Shown here: positions 1-9,408 of the stretch, piece after piece
How the letters are laid out: each line of letters opens with the position of its first letter
Position numbering within the stretch: the stretch's first letter is position 1
Source: Nannochloropsis salina CCMP1776
Taxonomy: Eukaryota > Sar > Eustigmatophyceae > Eustigmatales > Monodopsidaceae
Length of the DNA stretch: 64,000 bases
Reading direction: 5' to 3'
Assembly: GCA_004565275.1 (NCBI GenBank)
Contig: SDOX01000021.1
Location: 916,230 to 980,229, forward strand
Program-made: the position numbers and the translations under genes
Notes under the pieces: model-generated
What the model was told of the DNA's origin: nothing
What the model saw: only the letters and a program-made list of their open reading frames with translations
The model's database searches: none

Positions 1-664
1 CTACACCCCTGGCATTGATCCGATTTTCTTCCTGCGACTGCATCACCCGTTGCTTTTTCTTGGTTCCGAATGTCTGTACCAGAGACTTACGCCGGTCTGC
101 GTACCCCGTGTACTCGGCTGCCTCCTCTCCCTCATTTAGCCCCCTTTCCACTTCCTTTTCCTTATCAGGACTGGCTAAGGATTCCTCTAACTCGCCTTGG
201 GCGTTGCGGTTGCGGACGTTTTGACTCAATGCTACAAGGGCCTCCACTGGATACAAGACTACTTCTTGTGCACTCTTCTTGTAGACGCCCACCATATAAC
301 GCGCCGCAGTCTTACGTGCCACAGCCGGCTGCTCTGCCGAGTAGGCTATATGCGGAGTTTCCCCCGCGATCCGCAAGCGCCGGCGTCGCTGTCCTCCTTT
401 CGAGTCTGTAGCCCGACAACGGATGGCTAGGCTCTCGGGATGCCGAGGCTCACCATGCGGGAAACTCACCAGCACAGGCGGCACAAGCAATGGATTTGCA
501 TTTACTTGCTCCTCACTGTTGGCTGACACAATCTTTTCGGCCAGTCGGACGTTGACCTTGATACGCTTTGCTTCCTTCCTGCTGCTTTTAACCCGTGCCG
601 CAGACGCGTCCTCGTTGGTGATGCTTTTCTCGTTCTTGCGTTTCTTTTTCCCTGAGCTGCCCAT
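1..664 (-). CDS. RPA49: RNA polymerase I subunit RPA49 (POLR1E), 3' end off window
   Basis: The reverse strand is open from an ATG at 662-664 to the window edge: 221 codons, no stop and no intron needed, so the gene is cut at its 3' end. A Lys/Arg-rich start (MGSSGKKKRKNEK) is followed by a stretch around residues 60-75 (NPLLVPPVLVSFPHGEP) like the N-terminal dimerisation domain of RPA49, then GVYKKSAQEVVLYPVEA. Near the edge comes LVQTFGTKKKQR with EENRIN downstream, matching the conserved EAFGTKKAKK...ERNRID signature of the family. In yeast and animals RPA49 pairs with RPA34 (PAF49) and supports initiation and elongation by nucleolar RNA polymerase I. It is divergent from the RanBP1-domain gene at 1091. 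Identity comes from remembered family motifs; the C-terminal DNA-binding domain is out of view. Confidence 0.82.
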   Translation of the reverse strand, partial: MGSSGKKKRKNEKSITNEDASAARVKSSRKEAKRIKVNVRLAEKIVSANSEEQVNANPLLVPPVLVSFPHGEPRHPESLAIRCRATDSKGGQRRRRLRIAGETPHIAYSAEQPAVARKTAARYMVGVYKKSAQEVVLYPVEALVALSQNVRNRNAQGELEESLASPDKEKEVERGLNEGEEAAEYTGYADRRKSLVQTFGTKKKQRVMQSQEENRINARGV

Positions 665-1090
665 GGGACAATGTCGATTGAACTTTCAAACCTTACTTGA
701 AGTGCTATACTATGCGAAAAGAAATAAAAGTACGTGAACGCTGAGCGTGGTACACTCGGTCGTGGAGGGGTGCGAGGGTCAGGAGGTCACCAGCCGGGGT
801 ACTGTACCAGTTGGAATGCCGACGGCGACACGCCCGCGACGGGGAATGTAGCTTGGCGCGTTGTGGAGCCACAGACAGGGAGGGCGCAAAGAACATGGCA
901 GTGTTGTACACTGTCGACCAAATGCTTTACGTGGGACACTTATTTTACATTCCATGACTTGATTTTACCCTACATCGACAGGCAACTGGCTTCTAGGGCG
1001 CGCACCCACTGGGGAAAAACCTCGAGGAGGAGGTCAAAGCTTCCTTGCGAAAGAAAACAGGGAAGAAATATAAGGCTTTGAAAAGAAAGT
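665..1090. other. Divergent promoter region
   Basis: This 426-bp gap separates the start codons of RPA49 (minus) and the RanBP1-domain protein (plus). It should hold both promoters and 5' leaders. No clear TATA box or other gene was seen; short frames here lack recognisable protein features. Confidence 0.4.
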
Positions 1091-2383
1091 ATGACCGCGA
1101 CAAACAGCCTTTCGACAACAGATCCTGCAACGCCTGCGCTTTCTCACGACACGGAAACGCCGGGGGAGACGGACACGTCGACATCGAAAGAAGGGAAAAG
1201 GCCGTCCCTCCCCACGTCCGCCGCCAAGAAGAAACGCAGTGCAGGGGATGACTGGGCGAAGTGCAAGGACGACGTGAGCGGCAGTGAGGACGGAGAGGCC
1301 GAGGAAGGAGGGTCGGGCACCGCCGATTTCCGTAGGGCAGATGAGGAGGTGCTGAGCAAAAGGCGAATTGTCAAGGCACGTCGGCCCCCCTCAATGGGCA
1401 GTGACGCTCCTTCCTCGCAAGCAGCCACGGACGAGGTGCCCACAGCACCCAATCCTTTCGCGAATGTTTCTTTGACAAATGTCAAGCCCCCAGCCAGCAC
1501 CGGCACAGGCATCTTCGGCAGTGGCTTCCCGACCGTCAGTGCGACTGCCATGCGTCCCTCCGCGGGGGCCTCGGAATTGGGCGATGCTACCGCACTAGGC
1601 AGTATTACGCGTCCAGGGAGCGGTCCTGGCCTGGGGTCGGTACCCGCGGGTTTCGCTGCGTACACGCTGAACCCGTTCAAAGACGCGGCCCCGCCAGTTG
1701 GGGCCGGTAGTTTCGCCACCTCGCCCTCGAAGCGGAAGCCTCCAAGTGAGCTAGGAGGCTCCGAGGGGGGAGCGCAGTCGCAGTTCGGCAAGTCTGTAGC
1801 GAGCGCAGGGGAGGGTGCAGGACACGAGGAGGGCGGGGGCGGTGCCGGGGAGGTCGGAGATGAGGACGTGGAGGCCGAGCCGAACGTTACCTTCGACGTG
1901 CCCCGGGTGCAAGGTCTGAAGGACTCGTCGTACAAGCCTCTGACGGGCGAGGAGGGTGAAACGTGCGTGTTGCAGCTACGCTCGAAGCTGTACCGGCTGA
2001 CGGAGGTGAAAGGGGAGGAAGGGGGCGCGGGGGGCGCGTCCTCCGCCTCGGCTGCCAGGCGCGATTGGGTCGAGACGGGCGTGGGCCAGGCGAAGATCCT
2101 GGTCCCTCTCACGCGCGACGCCGACGCGACTGTGCCCGCGCGAGTCGTGATGCGGCGGGAGCCCGGCACCAGCGTCCTGATCAACACTTTGCTCAAAGAG
2201 CCTGTCGGGGCGGCCAAGCATGCGGAGAAGGCTTTGCGTCTTACGTGCCTGGACGAGGCGGGCGTGCCTTCCACATTTTTATTCCGATTCAAGACAGGGG
2301 ATGAGATGGAACAAATGCTGGAGGAGATCGAGAAGCAGCTCGATGTGGCGCGCGCAGGGGAGAAAGAGCAGGGAGGAAAGTAA
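1091..2383 (+). CDS. Nup50/Yrb2-like protein with RanBP1 domain
   Basis: A single-exon protein of 430 residues. The first 265 residues are low complexity and charged, with a basic KKKR patch and scattered NPF/FG-type pieces (NPFANVS, IFGSGF, NPFKDAAP), as in nucleoporins of the Nup50/Nup2 group. Residues about 267-425 form a RanBP1 (pleckstrin-like) Ran-binding domain: a tyrosine-containing start (SSYKPLTGEEGE), CVLQLRSKLYRLTE, a central RDWVETGVGQAKILV strand equivalent to the WKERGVGxxKIL core, VVMRREP, and the FRFKTGDEMEQMLEEIEKQL end. Such proteins bind Ran-GTP and help load or release importin/exportin cargo at the nuclear pore. The start is the first ATG before the acidic leader. Nup50 and Yrb2/RanBP3 cannot be separated by eye. 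Confidence 0.85.
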   Translation: MTATNSLSTTDPATPALSHDTETPGETDTSTSKEGKRPSLPTSAAKKKRSAGDDWAKCKDDVSGSEDGEAEEGGSGTADFRRADEEVLSKRRIVKARRPPSMGSDAPSSQAATDEVPTAPNPFANVSLTNVKPPASTGTGIFGSGFPTVSATAMRPSAGASELGDATALGSITRPGSGPGLGSVPAGFAAYTLNPFKDAAPPVGAGSFATSPSKRKPPSELGGSEGGAQSQFGKSVASAGEGAGHEEGGGGAGEVGDEDVEAEPNVTFDVPRVQGLKDSSYKPLTGEEGETCVLQLRSKLYRLTEVKGEEGGAGGASSASAARRDWVETGVGQAKILVPLTRDADATVPARVVMRREPGTSVLINTLLKEPVGAAKHAEKALRLTCLDEAGVPSTFLFRFKTGDEMEQMLEEIEKQLDVARAGEKEQGGK

Positions 2384-3071
2384 ATGCTTGGCCACAATGT
2401 GGGAAGTAAGTTTAGCGATTCAGGCGAAAAGAAGACAAAGACGAGAGCAATACGAGGAAGATGTTTGCATCGTATGCCATCCTTGGTTAGGGAGGCTCAA
2501 AATGCGGGCGCTTTTTCCAATCTCTTACTGACCTGATCTCAAGCGAGCGTAGATCCTCGACTATGCCCTAGTGAGGTGCAACGCAGGTATCCACAACGAC
2601 AGCTGTATGGAGACCAGGCTTAACTGCTTCCCGGCTGCTTCCCTTTTTTTAAAATGTCATTGATGCATATTTACCGATTTGGCTGCGGGGCCGCACTTGA
2701 AATCCGGTTCGCAGCCCCTCTCCTCATCCACTTGCGTCGGACGCCGGGACCTATCCCTTCAACATCAGTTACATGGAGAAAATAAGGCATTTCTCATGGC
2801 ATGCATATCTTTGTTTGGATTCTACTTTTATCAAAACAGCGAGCATCACCAACTTTCTCCCGTGGACGGCAACAATTGCTGTGTCTTGGATCATACCGCG
2901 GTACCATACCCGGAAAAAATGTTAGCTGAGCACTCTTAGCAGGTACGCAACACATCGGTTTGTTCTCAAGCAAGGCATCAATTAACTGTAGTTCCATCCT
3001 TTCGTTCCGCTCGACGCCGATTGTGACAGGTGACTTGGGGGTCCAGATTCCCTTTCTAGCGTTTATAACTC
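2384..3071. other. Intergenic, no gene seen
   Basis: This stretch lies between the RanBP1-domain stop and the ArsS start. It holds the 3' end of one gene and the promoter of the next. The short open frames here have no family features. Confidence 0.4.
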
Positions 3072-4412
3072 ATGATTATGAAACGTCATAGCACCATGCT
3101 CCTCTCCTTCCTCCCCGGGCGCCTCGCGCTACAAGCCTCTATCAGAGTCAAACATCTCACCACGCCGGCGACATCAACAAAAGTGGACTCTGAGGCAGAA
3201 TCTTTGATACCTGAGACTTTAGCAGCCATGGAGGAGGAGCGCAAGGCGAAGGCATTGAAGGGAAGGTCCCCTAGTGTCTCCTCTTCAACTTCGAAGAGCA
3301 CTTCAGTGGCGGAACTTAAAGCACTTGGAAGAACACGGCTGTCTTTAGAAGAGCGCAAGCGGCGGCGGCGTGCCCTCGACGGACTAGGCATTGCGCCCTT
3401 CAGTCGCTTTCTTAGAGAGCAAGGGTTGAACTTAGAGCGCACCCTCACAGAAACACTTCAATTAAATATTGGGCTATATTGCAATCAAGCCTGCAACCAC
3501 TGTCACGTGGAAAGCTCCCCAAAACGCACCCATGAGATGATGAGTGAAGAAGTCGCTACCCGGTGCCTGGACTTCCTCCGTCGTTCCCCGTCGATACACA
3601 CACTGGACTTGACCGGGGGGGCACCCGAGCTCAATGCCCAATTCCGGTATTTGGTCAGAGCGGCAGCGCCCTCAGGAGTGTCTATCATCGACCGTTGCAA
3701 CCTCACAGTCTTGGAGGAGCCTGGACAAGAGGATTTACCGGAGTTTCTGGCACATCATCAGGTCCACGTGGTGGCATCCTTGCCCTGCTACGAGGAAGAA
3801 AATGTAAAACGGCAGCGTGGCAGTTCGGTGTACAAACGGTCCATCGCGGGATTGAAAAAGCTCAACGCGCAGGGATACGGTCACGAGGGATCTAGTCTGA
3901 AATTAACACTGGTTTACAACCCCGTCGGCGCCTTTTTGCCGCCCTCGCAGCCCCGTCTGCAAGCGCAGTACAAGGAGGAGCTGGCGGCAAGGTTTGGTGT
4001 GGTATTTAACGATTTAGTGTGCCTCACTAACATGCCGATCAAGCGTTTTGCCGATCACCTTCACCGCACTGGAGAGCTGGAGCAATACATGCAGCTGCTG
4101 GTGCAGAGCTTCAATCCGAAAGCTGTGGAGGGACTTATGTGTCGGACGCACTTGAGCGTCGGGTGGGACGGACGGGTGTACGACTGTGACTTCAATCAAC
4201 AGCTCGGGATGACGATGCGGGGCGTGGGCGCTGTCAGTGCCCCGGGTGGTGGCGGAGAGAATAAAGGGCTGACAGTTTTCGACGTCCAAGACGCGCGGGA
4301 GTTGCTGGAAATGCGGCGGCCCATCTCGGTGGACACGCACTGCTTTGGGTGTACGGCGGGGGAGGGCTCGAGTTGTGGTGGTGCGACCGTAGGAGAAGTC
4401 GCTACGGGATGA
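3072..4412 (+). CDS. arsS: Arsenosugar biosynthesis radical SAM protein ArsS
   Basis: A 446-residue protein in one exon. After a basic leader that looks mitochondrial (residues 1-40) and a charged linker comes a radical SAM core: the iron-sulfur motif CNQACNHC uses C137, C141 and C144, followed by DLTGGAPELN, the GGxP-type SAM-binding strand. The second half is the DUF3641 domain that marks this family (VYNPVGAFLPP, CRTHLSVGWDGRVYDCDFNQQLGM), and the C terminus is the expected cysteine-rich tail HCFGCTAGEGSSCGG. ArsS family members attach the 5'-deoxyadenosyl group of SAM to arsenic in arsenosugar synthesis. Bacterial arsS is often beside the methylase arsM; no arsM lies in this window. Phytochelatin synthase, another metal(loid) gene, sits 43 kb away. 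Function is inferred from family; architecture and cysteines are visible. Confidence 0.88.
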   Translation: MIMKRHSTMLLSFLPGRLALQASIRVKHLTTPATSTKVDSEAESLIPETLAAMEEERKAKALKGRSPSVSSSTSKSTSVAELKALGRTRLSLEERKRRRRALDGLGIAPFSRFLREQGLNLERTLTETLQLNIGLYCNQACNHCHVESSPKRTHEMMSEEVATRCLDFLRRSPSIHTLDLTGGAPELNAQFRYLVRAAAPSGVSIIDRCNLTVLEEPGQEDLPEFLAHHQVHVVASLPCYEEENVKRQRGSSVYKRSIAGLKKLNAQGYGHEGSSLKLTLVYNPVGAFLPPSQPRLQAQYKEELAARFGVVFNDLVCLTNMPIKRFADHLHRTGELEQYMQLLVQSFNPKAVEGLMCRTHLSVGWDGRVYDCDFNQQLGMTMRGVGAVSAPGGGGENKGLTVFDVQDARELLEMRRPISVDTHCFGCTAGEGSSCGGATVGEVATG

Positions 4413-5484
4413 AGATGGCGCGGAATGTGATGAAATGCTGTCTTTCGTACTGGGAAAGAGTGGTTTGAAATGTTGGAGTCACGTAAAATTGTTTGTCGGT
4501 GTAAAAGAAATGGGGAAAATTTGAGCAACAATGCTTAGGGGTCAGGAGCTTACGATGGAGTAGACAGTTTCTTTGGGGGTGGATCGAGTCATTTCGAGCG
4601 AGGAGTTCTCCGTGCAACGCGCTCACAATGGCAAATGCCTCCCAGGACCTTCAACGATTCCTCTTTCTCATGCATACTCGTCCACCTCTCTATCTCTATG
4701 CCATCGAAAGCACGCAAGCAGGCCGCTTCTCCCACTTATATTTCCTATGTGAGAAGGACATGCGCAAGCACACCTCATTTCGACACATATTTCTTGGAGT
4801 TCAGGTGCATGACCGTCTCTCCGCCCCCCCGGTTTGCTCCAGATAGGACTCTCTACCCCTCACCAGCATCTCAAGGAATTGAAGACTGAGAGACGGCAGA
4901 AAAGAGCTCTCTATCGCAATAGAGTGCAAGGGGGGGACTTGCACGCCAGAGATGCAAGCCTACAAGTTCTTCCCCTCGCAGATCCTACCATCTTTCGCGT
5001 CTCAAACTTCACCATCGTGGTTGCCAAAAGAGCAGACTTCAATCATGTACACTGCCCTTTGGGCTTCTTTAGGTGGGATTGATACAATTTGATGGTGTCA
5101 TTGTTGATTGTCGCTGTTTTCTGCCTTTATAAAAATCCTTTGTCCTTCAAGCTCCCTTTACAGACGCGTGCCTAGTGAACGAGGCAGGGCATCCAAGGAG
5201 ACTTAAAGTCCCTTGGCGACCCGTACCTTCATCTCATCGTCTATTCACCTATGTGATGCTGTTAACATTACCCGTTGCTTGTCAGCCTCGAGCCTCCCTT
5301 CCAACGCCTAGTGACCCTCCTCTTGAGTTTCCTGACTCGCGGCCCCTCCTCGCAAACCCTGCTCCTTCTCCGCTCCGGCCCGTACGAGTCGCAAAAGATA
5401 AGTGCGAAGCACTGCTCCCTCACGCTGTTGCCTCTTTTCCACCGACCCAGGCTTCTCTGGGACGCTGCTAGAGGGGACCTCGAG
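4413..5484. other. Convergent intergenic region, no gene seen
   Basis: About 1.07 kb between the 3' ends of ArsS and the U-box gene. Short ATG frames near 4628-4889 are not family-like, and their composition resembles pyrimidine-rich spacer DNA. No RNA gene was recognised. Confidence 0.4.
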
Positions 5485-8425
5485 TCATTTGCTCGAAAAG
5501 GGCGACGACCGGATTAAATGGTCGCGATAGTTCAACGATTCGATCCGCGCTCGGTTCTCAGCATTGTTATTGCTCAAATTTCGCAGGGCAGCCTTGCCCT
5601 CTCTTAAGATCCCCTCGTCCGCCGGAAAAGCCCTCAACGCCGCCACCACCATCTCTCCGGATACGGGCCCGAATTTTCTCTTGTTCTCGTCGCTGTTGTT
5701 GGAGATATTCTTGATGCACCAGCACGCCTGCAGTTGGACGGTGGCGTTGGTGGGAAAGGATTGCATAGATCGGATAATTTCTTGACAGGCTCCAAGACTG
5801 CCCAGCCTTCTTTTGTTCTCGTCGTTTCCGCCGGAGCAGTTCACCGCAGCAGCCAGCGCCTGGATCAGGACCCGAGACTCCTGTTGGAATGTGCGCAAAG
5901 CCGCGACGATCACCTCACAGATGCCCACGTTGCCGAACAAGACGGTGTTCTCAGCATCCACAGCCATATTCTTCGTGGCCCACAGCCCTTGTTCGGTCAC
6001 AGAGGCATCGGTTGGGAAGGCCTTCAGCGCCGCCACCACCGCTTGTACCGCTCCCCCCAAGCCAAGCTTGCGTTTGTTGTCCGAGTTGCCTCCTGCAAGA
6101 TTTACGACAGCGGCGCAGGCCTTGGACTGAAAGGTGGCCTCGCCTGGGTAGGCCCGCATGACCATGACGATCGCGTCGCAGGCTCCCTCGGAGCCGAGCT
6201 TCCGGGTATTCTCCTCCTCGATGGCCAGGTTACGTACAGCCGAGACCGCCTGCTCCACCACAGGTCTATCCGCGTGAAATGTGCGCAAGGTTGCAACAAT
6301 GCACTGGCAGACACCCGCCTCCCCCAACTTTCGGCGGTTTTCGGGCGTGGAGACCCCGAGTGAGGTCACTGCCCAGCAAGCCTGCTCGTTTACACCGCGG
6401 TCCGTGCGGTGGTTGCGCAGCGCCGCGGCCACCAGCTCGCAAGCACCCATGTTCGCTAGTCGTTTTCGGTTCTCCGGATTGTTGCCGCACAAGTTGATAA
6501 TGGAGCCACACGACTGAACCTGGATGCCGGCGATCGAGGGGTGGGCGCGCATGGCGGAGCACACGACCTCGCAGGCCCCCAACTCTCCGAACGACCGGGC
6601 GTTCTCGTCGTCGACCGCCAAGGTCCTCAGAGCACCCAGGGCCTGCTCCGCCACGTCGCGGTCCGCCCCAAAATTGCGCACCGCAAGCACCACTCCGTCC
6701 AATCCAGGCGCGAACCGCTTCCGGTTGGGGTCGTTCGCTCCTGCCAAATTCTTCATGGCCCAGCACACTTGCTTTTGAAGGGGACCATCCCGGGGAAAGG
6801 CTCGCATGGCGCGAATGACCTCATCGCAGGCGCCCATGGCCCCGAAAGAGGTCTTGATGGTTTGGTTGCCGCCGCTCAAGTTCACGATCGCCGCGCAGGC
6901 CTTAGTGAGGACGAGTCGGTCGGTGGGACAGGCTCGCATGGCAGCAACCACTGCTTCGCACGATCCCTCGCTGAAAAGCCGGCGGGCGATCTCGTCATCC
7001 ACGGCCAGGGTCAAAATTGCCCAGCAGCACTGTTTCAGCACGTCGGGGTCCGAGGGCCACTGACGCATGGAGTCCATGATGGCTCGGGTGGCGCCCGCGC
7101 TGGCCAATGCCCGCTTGAGCTCTCGATTGTTCCCGCCCAAATTCACAATGGCGGCAGCGGCCTGTTCTTGCGTTGACTTGTGCCGAGGAAAGGAGGTCAT
7201 GGCCGTCACAACTGCTTGGCATGCATCATAGGCGGCAAGAATCGCCGCTAGGCTGTCGTCGATCGCCATGTTCCGGATCGCCCAACAACCCTCTGCTGCC
7301 ACAGATGGTTCCTGCGGGAAGGCGCGCATCTGGGGCACGACCACCTCGCAAGCGCCCACCTCTCCGAACGCCCTCCGATGTCCCTCATCCCGGCCAAGCG
7401 TCCGCATCACCTCCAGGCCGGCCGTCGCAATCGCGGCGCTCCCTTGCACCATCTTCAGGGCCTTGACCAGGAGCATGAAAGACGTGACCGGCCCATTGTC
7501 CATGCTCAGGCGCAGCCCGCACCGGTTCAAAGCATTTACGAGGGGATGATTGCGATCGACTGTCGCATTGCTTACAACCGTGCGAAGAGCACTGGCTAAA
7601 GCGGTGGCGCCGGCAGCGTCTGGCGTCACAGGTCCCTCCTCCCGCCCCGAAGGCGATCCGCCTATACTCCCCATCTCCCGCCCGCAGTATTCGTCCACGA
7701 TACGATGCAGACTTGCAACATGAGGAACTCGCACTCCCAAGTCAATGAGTTCTCGCCGTGAGTAGTCCGCGTCTTTCAAGAAACTCATGCTCGTGGCGCC
7801 TTCGCCAGCCAGCAGCTCGACGTACTCGACAACCGCTTCGTGAGACAGCATCGTCCGTGTTCGTAGCCAAAAGCATATATCTTCCCGGTCTTCTTCACTT
7901 TCTATCACCATGTCATCCTCTAATTTTTGTGAGACGAGTCGAATCTCGCCCATACGCACCTCCCGAGCGTCCAAGGCCTTCGCCAGAGCCAGACGCTTCT
8001 CCTTACCAGGGCTAGTGATGCGACCCGGTGACTGCAATTTGTCGATACTCGCTCGATACTCCTCGATCGCATTTCGCAGGGTTATGTTCCCAACAAGCGA
8101 CAAATTCAGTAAGGGTGCACCTGTCAGCGGGGACGTGCGATGGTTTCTTCGAAACCATTCCTCGATAGCGTAGCGCTCGTAGGTATGCCCGTCACCTGGG
8201 GGCGCGGATAGAAAAGGTACGGATCGGTGAGATGGGCGGTGAAAAGTACTTGTGAGTACGAGAAGACTCAGGGTAGAACCAAGATTTTAATTCTGACGTA
8301 CCTACTGTCATGACAGGGTCCTCCATTAGAGAGCCCGTGATCGGGCAGGAAAAGCTCTCGAAAGCTGCGTCGTCCTCCATCGCCGAGGGTGGAGTGACTG
8401 GTACGTGTGGTACACTCCGCTGCAT
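5485..8425 (-). CDS. U-box protein with armadillo-type repeats
   Basis: Two exons, minus strand: 8302..8425 and 5485..8195, joined across a 106-bp GT-AG intron (8196..8301), giving 944 residues. The splice falls inside the U-box and restores it: FSCPITGSLMEDPVMTVG in exon 1 joins GDGHTYERYAIEEWFRRNHRTSP in exon 2, close to the plant PUB consensus. A SAM-like or coiled segment follows, then about a dozen helical repeats of some 42 residues with recurring phrases (QACWAI.NLA..., ENRRKLGEAGACE.VV.ALR) that are armadillo-like. U-box/ARM proteins are normally E3 ubiquitin ligases: the U-box binds the E2 and the repeats bind substrate. The first ATG (8423-8425) is chosen; a second lies 15 codons on. 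Substrate is unknown. Confidence 0.9.
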
Positions 8426-9408
8426 GCTTCAATTATTTCTATATAAATTTCTGCGCCCCACTCACACACGACCGGCAAACAACTTGAGCGCCTATTCAAA
8501 TGTCCCTGCGTGAGCAAGTCGGTCCACCGCTTGTGACACCGTGCCCCAGGAGAACTGATTATGTATGATCAATGGAAGATAGGGAGCCTCTTAATATCCG
8601 TGTGAAAATCGTAAGAATTTTGGCATGTATTCGTCTTTTGGACATGGGACGCCATCGACGTCATAGGACAGGGGAGAACGCTGCGGAAAAGGGCATGTAC
8701 GCAACGGCTGATTTTATTTAGAGCAAACATGGGGGCAAAAGTCTGAGTCACGATTTGATTCGTAAAGTACACAAATAAACAGCCATTTGTAATATGCATA
8801 CATAGTCAAACTACATTTTATGGCCTCAACGATGGCAAGAGGAGAATGAGAAGGAAGGCAAAAAGTGAGATACGACGCCAGAGGACAAAGCGAAAGAGCG
8901 TCTCCAGAGCCAACGGCTCGAATGTTTATCCATCGAGCAAGAAGCATTTAAGACTTTATAAACGGCGAAATTGTGGGTGTGCAAACATTGAACCAGAATT
9001 TTGTTCGGTCGGAAGCCACTTAATATAATGTCACCGTCCGGAGCCTTGCAGTGAAATAGGACATTGCGCAATCGATTCTTTTTTGAAATTCAAATTCTTC
9101 GACCGTTTAATCAGGAGTTAAACGGCTGATGATTGAAGCGTCGACTAATGTGAAGGAGGTCAGTTAACTTTTAAGGGCGTACATCCTACAATCGATAACT
9201 GGAGTAAGATACATTGAAGAGCAATGAATGTTTTCATGCCCTTCCACCTGCCACCATTATCGAGAGCAAATATCCTGAGTTTTATGAAATTTGTGCAAGA
9301 CTTTCTTTTGGGGCTTCAATACCTTACACGTTGGAAACCCCAAGCTACCTGATGCTTTTGTGCTACTCGCATTGAGCACCCTTATTTCCCTACCATTTCT
9401 CGAACCAT
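8426..9408. other. Intergenic, AT-richer spacer
   Basis: Nearly 1 kb between the 5' end of the U-box gene and the 3' end of WDR59, both on the minus strand. It must hold the U-box promoter and the WDR59 3' UTR. No supported coding region or RNA was seen. Confidence 0.4.

Noticed and set aside
1144-2397. 417-codon minus-strand frame opposite the RanBP1-domain gene
   Set aside because: Antisense shadow of a gene with a clear domain; its own sequence is low complexity.
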